Part shown: positions 1 through 14,100 of the stretch, piece after piece | How positions within the stretch are numbered: position 1 is the stretch's first letter | How the letters are laid out: every line of letters begins with the position of its first letter | Assembly: GCA_000310025.1 (NCBI GenBank) | Contig: FN649748.1 | Span: forward strand, 2,579,266-2,643,265 | Length of the DNA stretch: 64,000 nucleotides | Direction of reading: 5' to 3' | Source: Ectocarpus siliculosus | Lineage: Eukaryota; Sar; Phaeophyceae; Ectocarpales; Ectocarpaceae | Program-made: the position numbers and the translations under genes | The notes under the pieces: model-generated | Databases searched by the model: none | What the model was told of the DNA's origin: nothing | Seen by the model: the letters and a program-made list of their open reading frames with translations, nothing else

Positions 1-3000
1 AAAGAGCGGAGACAAGGCAGGGCAACACCACACACGCCCCCGGTGTACTCCTTACGATCAGTATAAACATCAGCCACCCAACAGACAGAAATATATAAAC
101 TCTGTCTGCCCCCCACTACCGCTGATAAAAAACCACACCTGGTACCACCGGCTTGTTCATACTGAAACCACGAGAGAACCCCACAAGGCCCCATCACTAT
201 TATTATCGCCATTCGGCGAAAAACCCGGGCCACCAAAGAACAACCCATTTTCTCGTCTCTCGCTACTCTCTGTTCCCCTGACCTTCCCATCGCATTGCAG
301 AAAACACACACATACATGTCACCAGGACCCCACACACACATAATTAATCATCATATAATGTATATGCATGCATGCGTGTCCACCAATCAATCAGACGCGT
401 CACGCACGCAACGGGGAAGCGCGCAGCACCAACGTAGCCACACACAGCAGCCAAAGAGTGCACTCCCCCAACCATGCAACGGTCCGATACCCACAACAAC
501 ATGCGTCCTGCATATATATATACAACCTGAAATAAATGCGATATACACAAATCCCACTCAAAAATAAATGGGACGAGCACCCTCGGAACCGCGCCCAGCA
601 TACTATACATACATAGTATAGGCACACGCAACCCCGACTGCGGCTACACAGTGAGTCCCCCCGACAGGCAATCACGTGGCACACAACGCCGCTGCTTCTA
701 TTTCCATGTCCACTGACACCCCCAAAAGCAAGGGTGGGTGGTGGGTGGGAAAAAGAAACGTCACGGCAGAAACAACCCTTGGCCACCACACACACGCACA
801 CACACAAAACACACACACATGCTCTCGCTCGCCCCCGGTAAACACGGCGAAGCGAGTAGACTGAAACCAGAAACCAGCACGCTCGTCCGCTTCCTGCTTT
901 CTGATTGGCCAACGGTTTATTTCTGCCGCTTCTCACAAAACGCAGATAGATTTCCCTTACTTCGTCAGTCAATCTTTCGCTCTTTTAGCATCGACCACGC
1001 TATAATATGCATACAGCAGTATGTACGTGTGTGTAAATAATATGGAATGGTACCCCCCCCCCCCCCCCCCCCCCCCCCNNNNNNNNNNNNNNNNNNNNNN
1101 NNNNNNNNNNNNNNNNNNNNNNNNNNNNNNNNNNNNNNNNNNNNNNNNNNNNNNNNNNNNNNNNNNNNNNNNNNNNNNGTGTGCGAGAAGAAGCGCTGCC
1201 TAGCTATGTACGAATAAGGTGCAACATTCCCTAGTTTGCATGAGATATCACACACAGCCGGGCCGATTCTCCCGGGTTGATCAGTCGAATGGGTAAGCAG
1301 TTAGTGTGTCCAAAATACCGCGAGTGGGCCCCCCCCCCCCCCCCCCCCCCCCTTCTGATCTGTTTTTCTACCTTTGCTTCAGTAGTCCAGTGCAAAGCCC
1401 TTGCGCTTCACGAGCCCCCTTGTGGTCCCTTTTTACTTTTTAGTTTTCTTGACACGACCCAAGGGAATCCATCTCTATTTAAGAAAAGTTTAAGTAAGAT
1501 AGATTATCAATTAATCCATAGCGTCAGCGAAGGGTACCTGCATTTCCACGATTTCCCGAGCTCTTTTTGCTCTCTCTGCTTTCTGGCAAACTAACTGCTG
1601 TGGTCCGTCTCTTTGAGGGGGGGGGGGCGCAAGTAAGTGGTGCCGCGACGGGGAGGGGTAGGGGGTGACAGCTGTGCGCTAATACTTTAGCCATTGCAGC
1701 GGTGCATTCATTTCACATTATGTTTGTCGCCGAGGTGCAGACGTCCACTTCAGTGTAGACTACACGGGATTTGTTTTTTTTCGCCGGTGTCGCGAAAGAC
1801 ATGCTAAAAGCACACCATGTAGATACAGAGAGAGGGGGTCGCTGTTTAGTGCTTGATGTGCCCAGAAAATTCGCCTGCACTATACCGGACCGGCCCTTTT
1901 CAAGGTACTGGCAATGCCTTGGAAATTCAGTGTGTGCCCGCCGAAAACACCGGCACCAGACTATACAGCATTAGCACTATTCAACCGGCACTCAACAGGG
2001 ACCCTCTGTAGTCAAGTATTCATCTACAAGGCGCGTACGTACATGGGCCGAAGCGATATTTTGGCGGGGTCCCTTGTAGTTTTCGTCACACGACTGAGAG
2101 GACGCCCCCATGTTCAGCAAGAGCTGTGCTATGACCTGTGGTGTTGCTCCACCCGGTGAGTAAATGCCAGCGCAGAGGCATATACAAAATCCAATTAACA
2201 AGAATTGGGCTTGGAAGTAGTCACGGATGGACTACAGAACATCGTCTTATCACGTCATCAAACCATAACCTTTAGCGGCGTCCTGCCCATCGTCGCGACA
2301 TGATTGGCTGAAAGGATCACCCAACCCATCCACACTTCACACTAGGGTGCCATCCCCCCTAGTTGAAGTGGATGAATCCGTTCGAACTTGCGACTAAAGC
2401 TGGAGAAACGTATCACGGGACGAAAATCAAGCACTCGACAAATAATGTAAGCTGGAAGGCAAACAATCCCCAAGATCCAAAGGCGATCAACATCGATTGT
2501 TCTGGGCATAGACACCCCTCCCTATATATTGTTCGCTACAACGTCATGCCCCGCACCCTGTGCTCATGGAAATGATACGCTGGAGCTTGGATCAACGCCG
2601 TGCCAAAAACTCAGGTACGGAACGAACTACTTGTACTTTGTATCGGGCTGTTGAGTTCTGCCAGCCCCGCCAAACAGAGAAGCGAACAGCTCCGAAGGTT
2701 CCATCGGGGGTGCCTCATACTCCTGTCACAGAGACGCATCATCGACGCACGAAAAAGCGGCAACCATTGAGCGTGATGGAGCAGAAAAAAGAGCGAGTTC
2801 AAGCAAGCAAGACGCCCGCGCACGACTACACTGCAGCTGTGCGGATCGCCACAGCCCTAAATTATACGGATACACAAACTACCGCAAGGCCAGAAGTGGG
2901 TCTTACTCGTAGAGCAGTTCGGGGATCCTCCCGGCAGGCAGAACCCACCTCACCGGTCATCGACCCCTCTTGATGCGCGCAACTCCGAACGTTCCCAGCA

Positions 3001-3033
3001 GAGCAATCAAGAGCACCGCAAACACAGACACCG
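1..3033. other. Spacer downstream of the AATF gene; no gene supported
   Basis: No reading frame here shows a recognisable domain or a chain of phase-compatible exons. The left part is rich in CA/ACAC simple sequence (about 780-830) and holds an assembly gap flanked by a 27-base C run. Further C and G runs lie near 1329-1352 and 1616-1627. The 3' untranslated region of the AATF gene presumably lies at the right end. The last AATF coding exon may also be in this stretch, but no convincing candidate was found. Confidence 0.5.
1079..1178. other. Assembly gap (100 N)
   Basis: Exactly 100 N follow a run of about 27 C. A round 100 N usually marks a gap of unknown size. The adjoining C homopolymer suggests the reads failed in low-complexity sequence. 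Confidence 0.95.
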
Positions 3034-6000
3034 TCAGTACCCTCCCGAGCTCACCTGCGGGAACATGAAGTTCTGCATCTTGGGGTGCGTGACGTACTTG
3101 ATCTTGCGCCCTTTGGACGCCTTCCGGTCCACGCTCTTCTTTCGCGATTTCCGTCGGACGGGAACCGCGGAGTAACCGCTGCCGGCGGTCCCGCTGGCGT
3201 CCATAAACTCCTGAAAAACCAAAACGAGGGAACACGCATCCATGTACCATGTACCAGTACATGGCAAAGTGCGTGCGTTTAGAGTGGCACGGCACATGGT
3301 GCTGGCGATATGCTTCGTGAGCGAACGGTGAACGAAAAACCTTCGTCCAACGCAGTGCAAGGCAGCAGAGTCAAGGTCTGCAAGGAAGCCTAACTTCAAC
3401 TCCAACACTAGTCGTACAAGAGTCTAAGCGTACAAGAGAGAGCGCGAAGCTGCTGTCAGGCTTCGAAGCTCTAGAGTGCTATTGGTAGTCCCCCCCCTCC
3501 GAGATGTTTCAAGGGGCATTCCCGATGCAAAAACCGCACCTACACCGTTCCACCTCCCCTGGGGTTCCAATCTTGTGCTTAATCTTGTACTTGTACTTCT
3601 ACAAGGTACACACATTGCAGAACGCGCCTCTCTCCTGAAGTTGTCTCTCCTACACATGCTTGAATGGAGGTCCAGCATGGGGGCTTTGTGTCCCCCCAGG
3701 GTACGTACACTGGTACTATTATCATCCCCGGGGATTCGGGGAATATGCCGGACATTCCCGGTCGATGAGTAACGTGGAACACCCGGGGGTGAGGCTTATT
3801 AATCCCCTCAAGGCAAAATGCACGCACGCACACACACCCTCGCCGATCAAAATAATTGCGTAAGACACGGTGTTCCGAACGGTCTGTTTTGGCTGTTTAA
3901 CTGCCGCAGCAGCCATGACAAGGAGCGTTCTGGCGAAGTACTTTTGCAACACACCGTCCGATATCCGATATGGGACATCGTGGAACAGAACGCGGGAAGT
4001 TTTCGGAGGTTGTCCGTTCCCCGGCCCAGCATGGGCCTATGACAACGAGTACTTGATGTGCGCACCAGATCGATCCACGTCAACAGCCCTTGGCAAACCA
4101 GTCTGGCTTGTTTCGTGAACTGCAACGTATGTCATAACCCCCAAGACCGACACCGCAAGTTGGAATCGACCCGCCCAGTCGACAGCAGCATCATCAAGAC
4201 GTAAAGCAATTGAACCAAGTCCGAGGCGCGACCAACTTGCAACACAAACAGTCGAGTGATATGTACCTTGCGAAGACATGCAACACCAAAACTCGACTGC
4301 TAGATATCTTGAGCAGAAACGCAACACCAACACTCGACATACACCTTGAGTAGACACGCAACCAGCATCGAGTTATGTACCTTGAGTAGGTGCTGGTACA
4401 GGTTGCGGTCGTCAACAACCTCCAGGTCGAGCGGCTCGGCTCCATCTTTTCGTCTCACACGCCCGACTACGTCTTCGTCGCCCTCATCGTCACTCCTCCC
4501 CCCCGCCGCCGCCGCCGCCGCCGCCGCTGCCGAGCCGGCGTCGCCGTCGCCTTTGGCCGCGTCGAGATGCTTGGCGAGTTTTCGTCCAAGAAACTCCGAT
4601 GTCTGCGTCACATCATGAGGTACATGTCACGATACGGTGGGCGGAGCCGCAGGAGAATTGACACGGGGGTTGGGGGGAGCAAAATCGTGCGTGCAAAAGC
4701 CGCGACAAAAACAATGTATTTGTACACCGTATAGCAGTAGTGTTTTCTTGTTGTTTTTAGGACCATGAAGACAGATCTAGCAGCTATTAATAGCTCATCA
4801 GAAGGTTCACGAACACTAGGCTGTCCACATGTTTGGCGACCTACAACCCGAGGGATTCAAAAATCCATAGTTACGCATACGCTCGACGAAAAGGCTCTCA
4901 CAATGAATTTACCAAGTGCCAAAACCCAACACTCAACGAACTGCAACTGTTGCTTCCAACTCCGGCACCGTTGACAAGCTCGCCATCACGGACGCCCGGG
5001 TGTAAGAAGGGATACGTGGTACCGAACCCGTACAATCACCTGGCGTGTGTTAACCGCAGACCGCTGTGGTATACCACAAAAGTAAAGACTCGACCCTGCA
5101 AAGAAGGCGCCCGATGCCAAGGCAATACACGAGCGGTTCGTTAACGGTAGAGCACAAACACAACAGTGCCTTCAACGTCACAAACCTCCGCTCCCCAACC
5201 ACCACCTTCTTCGTAGGTCCGTGGGGACCAAAAAAACACAATCCATGCACCGGACAAATGTCTCCCAGGACAACACACAGCAAAAAAAAGTGGAACCCAA
5301 TAATATTCACCTCCAGCACACCCCAACCCTACCTAACCTATCCCACGCACCTCCGACTCCGTCATGAAGGACCTTCGGTTCGCCCGTTCTCTGTCGGCCA
5401 AGCTCGCCGTGATCTGCGCCCACGGACCCTGGTTCACCACCTTAAACTTCTTCTGCAGGCCAGGGTCGACGAGCTGCGTCCTCTCGTGCCACCGCCCCAG
5501 CACGTCGCTCCACCACCCCATGCAACTCCCGTGCTCCGTCGCCGCCACTGCCTCCTCGCCCTCGGCATTACCCTCGGAGATGGTGGTCGGGCCCTCGCCT
5601 TTGTCCTTGCCGTTATCGTTGCCCACCTTCTGCTCATCGTCGTCATTGGTGACCATCGCTGCCTTGCCGGCATCGCCACTACCGCTGCCGCTGTCGCCGC
5701 TTTTGATGTTGGCGATTCCCCAGCACGACATGTGCGATCGCCGCACGGCTGACAACTGGGTGGCCAATCCTTGCGCGGCGCCTGCGCTTTCCTCGGCGAG
5801 AGCTGTCAGCTGCTCGTCACCCTCCAAGAACAGAGGGAGCTCGTTCGGTCCTGAGGTTCGGAGAGAACGGAATATTCGGTAAATACTACCAGTAGGCTAC
5901 GGGCACCTTGATGAATGGGATATGTATGCAACGGGAGAGACGGCAAAGGCACGCAAAGAACAAAACGGAGGTGCCGGGGGGCACGCGGATAAAACCTGGA

Positions 6001-9000
6001 CCTGCCCACTATAATAGCAGCCAGGCTCGGAGGAACAGAACGGGGGTCACACGTTAGGAGACGTCTGCAGACCCGAGAAACGGTACCCGCACGGGAGCGA
6101 GCGACGTCACCGCCCGGGAAAGCACGCCCCCCCCTCCACCGATTGCTGTGCATCTTTCTTCGTAGGATTCCGCGCCGAAAATCGCTGGTTATTCCAGCCT
6201 TACGAGACAAGAAGGACGGCTGTGCTGCTAGCTGTGCTGTATACTCTCGCCGGGTCACCTGGCAACTTGTTGGCTGCGTTCATGAGGCGCTGCAGCAAGA
6301 TTCGGACCTCGAGCAAGCTATCCCACCACTCCCGCTGCCTGAACGAGCAAGAGCGGAACACGAAGAGACCGTGACAAAAAATAAGGGGTATATGGTAGGC
6401 GAGCGGGGGAAGAGCTTTAGTGGGGAGAAACGACACCAAGAAACGACAACTCTTCCGGTCTTTCGTTCGATATCTAACCGAGGCCGGCGAAAGAAGCGCT
6501 CTGCTGGTTTGATCAAATCGGGATCCACCGCCAATACCAAATGGACCCTCTGTGGGGAACAAGACCCGCGTGCGGTCTGCAAACTTCAAAGCTCACCTGA
6601 GTGCCTCCCTGGCTCGCCGAAGCTCTCCCTGTCCCGCAATACCCCCGCCGTCCCTCCTGGCCTTCTCATCTTGTTCGTCAAGCTGCTTCATCTGCTCCTC
6701 CACGGAGGCACCCGTGTCCACGTCCCCCCCCCTCACACCGGCAAACACGCTCGCCTGCTGCTGTCTTTGACGCTTGCCCCCGCCCGCTCCCCCACCCCCT
6801 CCGTCCTCTTCGTCCTCCCGCCCACCCCAGTGGACGCGCTTCCCTGCTCCCTGCCCGCTTCCTCGTTTCGGCGGTGACGACGCAGTCATGTCGCCATCTT
6901 CGTCGTCCTCGTCTTCCTCACCCTCCTCTGAGGAGCTAACATCGTCAAGGTTCAATGATGGCACCATCTTTCTTGAAGAGGACGCCGCTGTTCCGTCCCC
7001 ACTCTCACTAATGTCGCCATCGTCGTTGCCGTCGTCGTCAGAGCTGCCGTCGCCCTCCGAAGCCTGGTCTGGATCGTGTGCGTCTCCTGTCGCGGCAACC
7101 GAAGCAGAGTTATTCCACTTTTAGTGCTGCTGCAAAGGTGTGGATAGCTCAGGTTGATTGGGAATGGAACCAAAATGCTCCCTGCCTCACGGCACCCCCC
7201 TATCAGTTAAAGGTGTCTTGATTTCTCCTTCATCTTTTCTTGTGCTTTCGATTCGGTGCACTCGAGACATTGAAATAGAGAGGGAGGGGTCTCTCCTTTG
7301 AAGGGACGAAACTACAGCAGTACAAGGTCATCATAATACTTGATGAAAATTAAAATGAGCCGCGGAGCGCGAAGCGCGACATTTTTCCTTTTATCTTCGG
7401 GAGGGAGAAAAAGGCTCTACATATTTGGCTCTTCCAAACAACGTGATGGAGGGGCCCTCCCGCAATTTCCACCTAATTCTGGAGCGCCCGAAAATAATCG
7501 CCTTTGTTCGACCGGAACAAGGTCTATAGAGCACCCATTTACAATCTGCCGGCTTGTGAGGAGGGAGCAAGTTAGGGCATTCTTCGTCACGCTGGGTTGG
7601 TCGCGCTCTAGCAACAGATGGCCGTCCTCGACAGGAATTCCTCCCCAAAATCATGAGAGATTTTTACCCCTTTCCCCGTGGCATTGTAGAGGTAATGGAG
7701 GAACAAAAAAATCGGAGATCTCCCACACACACACGCAGTTGCTTGGTTCAAACCAGGATAAACAGAGCAAGCACTCAGCTAAAACACGCAACGTCGCAAG
7801 GAGTGGCAAGACGGCACTGGCAAGGGAAGGGATCCATACAACGGCGCAGCTACTCACGGGTAGTGCCATTTCTCTCTCAAGAAATACGGCGCGAGATGAG
7901 GTGTGGGAGTCGGACTCTGAAGTTCCTACAGCAATATTTGAACATCCGTGGGCGCCTTTTACCGCCAAAGGGGGACGACAGAACTCCTTCTGGGAACGGA
8001 CACATTCCCTCGTTCCTCGTGACAATAATTATAATTTACGGTTGGTTCTACAGCAGTATTAAGTGCAGTCTAGCCTCACCTACTGCTGTTGCTTCGAGGC
8101 TCTTCCTGGACACCCGCTTGCCGTGGTACTCCTGCCCGATGCTCTCCATGTCGGCCGCCACGCGAAGATCCGCGGAAGGGCGGTGTTGGTTCATCTTCGA
8201 GTCGCCTCCCTCGTCATAGTTGTCGTCATCGTCGTACCTTTGAAGGCCTGTTGGTCAAGACATTTCCGCAGTCCAGTGAGAGTTTTGTGCATACAGTACT
8301 GCTGCTGTACAGCCTGCGGTTTGTTCCCCACTACTGGTGTAGCAGAAGGATGGAAAGGAAGAACGAATCCTGAAGCAGCTCTTGTCAACACGGAACATTT
8401 ACCTGCTTGCAGTGCTGTGTCATGTACATGACATTTCTTCGCACTGGATGAACTACTGCTGTACAGCATGGACTACAGCCATCACGCAAGCGCTGCATAC
8501 TACCTCTTATTCTGAAAGGGAACCTACCTGTTTGTGCTGTGCTAGTTGTACTGCTTTTGACATTTGCCAAGATTCAGTGAGCGAACAGGCATAGGTCACG
8601 CTTCCGTGCTATTGTATCCATGAAAATCCGCAGTCCTCCTACCGGTTCGTGTACGACACTAGGTACGTCACTTCGACTTTGATGTCTGGTATCGGTGCCT
8701 TTAGTAGGGTATAGTGTAGACTTGCAGACGACATGTAGATGGGTTTGGTTCGGGGTGCGAACCACCAATCAGCTGCTGTAGACTGCTGCACTGCTGTCAA
8801 CACGGCACCCATATAAAACGAACGCCTCATCTAATCTCCAATATAAAACCTGCATAGTTCATGCAGCTGCTCACTAAAGTCATTGATGTCTTACAAGGGG
8901 TACAGGCAACATAGGAGAGTCGCATGTTGACTCCTAGACTATACTCGACCAACCAACCTCCCGTGTCCCACGAGAGAGTGGAGAGGGTGTTACTCGAGCC

Positions 9001-9326
9001 TGGTGTGCGTGGCTCACACGCTCGGGAGAAGATAAGCCTGCGATGGAGACTGTGGTCGTGGGTACAACAGAAAACCGAACGCTAGGCAAGATGCCCAAGG
9101 TGGGACCTGTTTTCATGGCATGGCAACGGGGCTGTGCTGTTCGTACAGCCACAGGCGTATATGTTCAATGATGTGTGTCGGCGTCGCTCCGTGGCTACAA
9201 AATCTCCGCACCTGCGCCAGTTCCGTCGTCGAAGTCAGGTGCATCAGGATTGAAGGCGGTACATGGAGCTGACGAGGTCAACTCAGCCAGCCTGGCCGAC
9301 AGCGTCTTCCTAGACTTGTTCGACAT
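3034..9326 (-). CDS. AATF: AATF/Che-1/Bfr2 family ribosome-biogenesis protein, 7 exons
   Basis: AATF (yeast Bfr2) is a nucleolar factor of small-subunit processome assembly; in animals it also acts in transcription. Exons on the minus strand are 9326-9212, 8247-8080, 7086-6597, 6338-6259, 5850-5351, 4602-4381 and 3210-3055. All junctions are in phase with GT-AG borders. The product is about 577 residues, close to the family's usual length. Exon 1 begins MSNKSRKTLSARLAELT. Exon 2 holds the YHGKRVSRKSL motif typical of the N-terminal region. Exon 3 is acidic. Exon 4 carries LLEVRILLQRLMNAANKLP and exon 5 KKFKVVNQGPWAQITASL, both from the AATF core. Exon 6 has an Ala run encoded by a GCC/GCG repeat plus the DDRNLYQHLLK element. 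Exon 7 is the TRAUB domain, SVDRKASKGRKIKYVTHPK followed by NFMFP. If the last donor is not used, translation ends after six more residues at 3034. A short C-terminal exon farther left may exist. The start is the only Met preceding the conserved LAELT segment. Confidence 0.93.
4488..4533 (+). repeat. (CCG)n trinucleotide repeat coding poly-Ala
   Basis: A run of CCG/CCGCCG units inside AATF exon 6 encodes about ten alanines on the minus strand. It is a likely length-polymorphic site. Confidence 0.85.
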
Positions 9327-11149
9327 CGAGGGAGACAGCAGCGGCCAGGAACGAGTCACCCGATCAGTGTTGCAGTGTTGCGGCTGCCAGCCAGCGGAGG
9401 GCGGAGGACGGAGGTGCCTCTCATTTTTTTTTTATCGCGGTTCTCGAGGCATTTCACATCAGGCGGCAGGATGGATTACGGTTCGGCATCGGAGAACTTG
9501 GCCGAGACCTTCGGACTTCGGACCATCGCCATCGGAGATCGGAGATCGGAGACTCGGAGACGTTGCCCGTTGCCCTTTGCTCCAGCACCGCGCACGCCAA
9601 TCGATCCCGAAGCGCGAAGCTGCTGCAAGCTCGTCCACGAGAACTTCGGTTACTTCTGTATGTACACAGTTAGGTGACACGACAACAAGATACCACAACC
9701 TTGACCGATTTTCAAAGCTCGATAATAACTCCAAGACGAAGAGGGTGCCAAAATCAAACATGTTTTCGGAAAGATCTCGAAGAGACGGACGGTTCCGCCA
9801 TTATTTGTACTGCTGTGGAGTAATCGAGCTATGGAAATCGGTCCAGGCAGGGGGTGCGACAATATCTTGTGTATGGTGTCGCCTACGGTGTGGTTTGGGC
9901 TCAGCGAGATGAGGCTCACACATCTTTCACCCTCTTCCTTTCATTGCTCCGCACACACTGATCACGAAGGTACGTTTTGGTCTGCAAGGGTCCCCCCATC
10001 CCCACGCCAAAGGACGGCTGCACCTTTTCTAACGGGCCGACGTTGGCCTTGTGGGTTGACGTTCGACGCGGCCGCACAGAAACATGATGTTTGGTGGTGC
10101 TGGGAATGTCTAGCCGAAACTCCCAGTCTCCATCGTTTCGCGGTGCAGCCGACGATACATCCACCACGAGTGGCCAACTCGACACCTTTGCAACACGTAG
10201 GTGGGTCCTTTCCTTCCAAGCAAAATCTCTTGGCTAACCTGCAGCGCATCTTGATTGCCCTACGTCTAGTTCTTTGCTCCCCCGCCACGCCACTCAGCCC
10301 CTTTTGAAGGAACAAAGTGATTATTATCAAGTCTAAACCAAAATAACAAAAGCAAGCAGATTACGCAAGTGGGGGGCAGGAAAAGAGAGAGAGAGAGAGC
10401 GACATGAACCCACTGTTTCTCATGCTCGCCGTCCTCTCCTGATATCTCCACAACAAACTCCGCGGGGGTAACACTGCTCGTGAGGGTATGGAAGGAGGGA
10501 GACCTTGGCGTGGTGAACTGCCGTTCTTTCTTTCACAGCGTCATCCACACGAACGCGCGTGCTGCGCGCCGGGTGGATCGCTGGCCAACCGGAATACTCA
10601 CACAAAACACAAAGGAAGAGAAATAAGACTGAGACAGAATGACAAAAGGGGGTGAAAACACAAAAACACAAAAAAAAAAAACAAGGAGCGGACGCGACTC
10701 GCAGCTATACTCGTCATTTTCTCGGATGGCATCATGGCAGAGCGGAGACAGGAAAACGCACACGCATACAGCAAGACGGCAGCGAGGCGACTCGCGAGCA
10801 AGCCGTACATAGCGCGCAAATTACGGCGCCGCCGAGGAGGAGGACAAAAAGCGGAAACCAGGTTCCCCCAACCGTTTCAGACATCTGCAGCTGAACCCTA
10901 CTTGTCGCGCGCCACAACTATCGCCATCAAGCACGAGGAAGCATCACGCAGTGCATCTGCTACTTACTGCTGTAGGATACAACCGTTCAAGGCTGTGCAG
11001 CAGCAAAACCACAAGACAGCCAAGCAGCGGTTGAAAGCCCCACTCCCACAAAGCCACCGACAAGATCTCTTCGCGATGGACGCGTCACGATATGACACGA
11101 GCCAAGGAAAACAGCTCGACCCACAAGACCACAACAGGTCTATCTACGC
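9327..11149. other. Spacer between AATF and eRF1; no gene supported
   Basis: This 1.8-kb stretch separates two genes on the same strand and should contain the eRF1 3' untranslated region and the AATF promoter. It contains short repeats of GGAGATC (9533-9556), a (GA)n tract near 10384-10400 and one copy of the dispersed 10-mer described in the findings (10965-10974). No open frame shows domain similarity. Confidence 0.5.
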
Positions 11150-14100
11150 TTAGAAGCCCTCGCCCCAGTCCTCTACGTCTTCGTAGTTGGACTCGTCCAT
11201 CTCGGCGAAGTCCACCCTCCAGCGAAGGATGCCGCCGATACCGCCGAACCCCTTGCAGAACTGGCTCCCCTCTTGAGATCTATCCACGGAAGAAAAGAAG
11301 GGGGGCGCGGCAAAACGGGGAGATTTTGAGCCAACCGGCTTGAGACAGGGCAACACCTGTGGCGAGCACAGCGGACAAAGATCCACGTGGGTGTGTCCGC
11401 GAGAATAGGATGAACAAAGTTCTCGAGGCAAAGCAGGGCCTATGAAAAACACTACAGGCGGGAGGGTGTGTGTCAAGACAGGAGAAAACCAAGGTGGTGA
11501 GGAGGGGGAAGGGAGCATTATTTTTCAACAAAAAACAACGCAACACGTAGTATGTACATGCATCTACGGGCGGCAGCAAAGACATACCGGTTGGTGATGA
11601 ACTCCAAAGCCGCTCCGAAGTTCTTGTAGTTGTTGGCAATCCACTCCACCAAAGACTGCTTGTCTGTAACCTCCAGCTCAACACCGGTCTCCGTGTCGTG
11701 GAAATGGGTGTCGTTGTTTTCCTGCAAAAAACAAGAATAAGAAAGAGAGACCGGCGGGAGAAAGCGTCAAAACGCGCGAATAGCAACACAAGACTATACC
11801 ATGAGCTCAGAACGAACGGAAAGGACAGCACCTTGTGCGTCGAGAGACAACACGTGTGATGGCACCCAGCATACGCAGACACAACCACAATGTCGTACAT
11901 GCAAGTCACACGCGTGCAGGCGCTTGGAAGTGTGATTACGAAAAAGGCTTGTCAGCGTGCATGACTTGGAGTGGCAATCTGCTGAGCCATCGTCGATTTA
12001 ATTCGCTAAAACTGCATCAACACAAAATCAGCACCAAGTGAACGAAGCAGGAGGGCAACTTCGAACGAATGACCGCTGGTACTGCCGCCACACCAGCACC
12101 ACCGAAAACATATCCTACAGGTCCCCAGCTTCAACACCATAAACTCCAACATCTAGAGCATATGTTCTTGAGGTACCTGCTCTGGAGTTAGATGGAGCAC
12201 CTTCTCCTCCCCCGTGCTGTTGTTCCGTACTTCCAACCTGAAACCAAGCAAAACCACCGAATCCAACACGAGCCAGCGAACGGAGGTGGGCACATGTACG
12301 GGTGAAAAGGCCAACAAACCCGCATCGCCAACCTGCTTGCCTCATCGACACACGGGCTCTGCCAAGAATGGAGGGATATGTAGGGATATCGTTTCCGCGG
12401 TAGTACCATCCTTTGGATATTACAACTGCGGCCAGTCCGATAATACGACATCGAAAGCACGAGAAGAACTCCGACTCCGGATGAAAAAAATGCACCCGGA
12501 AGTGTTCATCGAAAGGCAAAGGTTGTTCCGTAATACTCTCAACGAGACTCATCGGATTCCAAATCTTCCCGCAGTTTGTGACACACAAGAACAAAGGCGC
12601 TACCATGTTGCACGAGGATCGCATCGACGCAGCATATCGTGCAAGCACCTGTTGATGTCGAGATTATCCCACACGATGAGGGTCTCCACCGCCCCCAGAT
12701 CTAGCCCCTTGAGGGTGTCGTCCACCATGAAGCAGTATTTGCCCGTATCCTGGTTGATCTCGTCGAAGTACTTCTGCAGCAGTCGCTTCTCCTGCAAAAA
12801 TGACATTGAGATGGGAGCAAACCAACGTCATGGAGGGAAATGCCTACCTAAATATGCATACATGAATGGAAACGGTGTGTAGTTGTTGACGCGTGTGGGT
12901 GTGATGACTGATCTCGATAGAGGTCATGTAGTGGGTTTTTGCTTTCCCTGCACGTCATGAATGTATGGCCAGAATTTCAAGGTGCATGAAAAGCACTTCG
13001 AAGTACATCCCAGCTCCTGTGAGACCTCAGCTGATACTGTTTGAGTTCCAAAAAAAGAGGGTAAAACATTAAAAAATCCCTGTGATGTCTACCTTTTTCC
13101 TGTGAGACCTCCGGTGACACTGTACGTCAACTACGTGCTGAAACGTGTAGACGTGATGGGACGAAAATACACACACTATTAATACAAGTTCTCGAAGGAC
13201 AAGATGACATGTCAACGGATGACTAATTAGTTAGGGTTCCGGAGAGGCACATCCATGACATGCAAGACATGCAAGATAGAAGGCACTCCCGACAAGGCTC
13301 GTTTCATGCTGGCCTAGCTCGGCCTCCACATCCGCCGCCAGTCAGCCTTCAGCCTGACCACGTTTCTCCAGCACTGTGCCGTCACCTTCTGTCAGGAGTG
13401 AACAAGAAGCTCGAGGATTGAAGCCCGTGCGATTGACGCGCATCAGCACCAACAGCATGTAACAGGATAACACATAATAGTAGTAATCGAAGCACCTGCA
13501 CGAGCTTGACCGATCCCAAAGTCTCCGCCGAGAGCTCGATGGCCTGGTTGAACCCGGCTTCCCCGCCGTACGACACATCCACCATCTTGATCACGTTCTT
13601 CAACAGCCGGGGGTCGAACAAGTCGCTTCCCTGCCGCGCACATCAACACATCAACACCCACCAACGCAAATCATGTCAAGACAAAACAACAAAGGCCGAC
13701 AAAAACAAATGGCACCAGGAGAGTACCATGCCCCCAGCATTGTTTGCCCTCTTGTCTTGTGTTGCACATACGTTGTGAATGGAATGTTCAAAAGAGGTTC
13801 GAACGGCGTTGTCTGCCGAACAAACACCGCCCATTTCTAGTGGTCAGATGAGAAGAGTGAAAACAACGGCGGCCGGTTCTTTTTCCATCTCTCGGCGGTG
13901 TCGCAACACTAAGATTTAATTACACCTTGTAAGCTTGTGCACGTATCCCCGCAACACTTATCAGGTCGGAATATCCGATGTCGTTAAAGTCGTAGCGCAA
14001 CACTAGATAAAGTCGGAGCGCAACACTAAGATTTAATTACACCTTGTAAGCTTGTGCATGTATCCCCGCAACACTTATCAGGTCGGAATATCCGATGTCG

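Noticed and set aside
8418-8433. 16-bp palindrome TGTCATGTACATGACA
   Set aside because: A genuine palindrome, but short, AT-rich and within an AATF intron. Too little to call a site.
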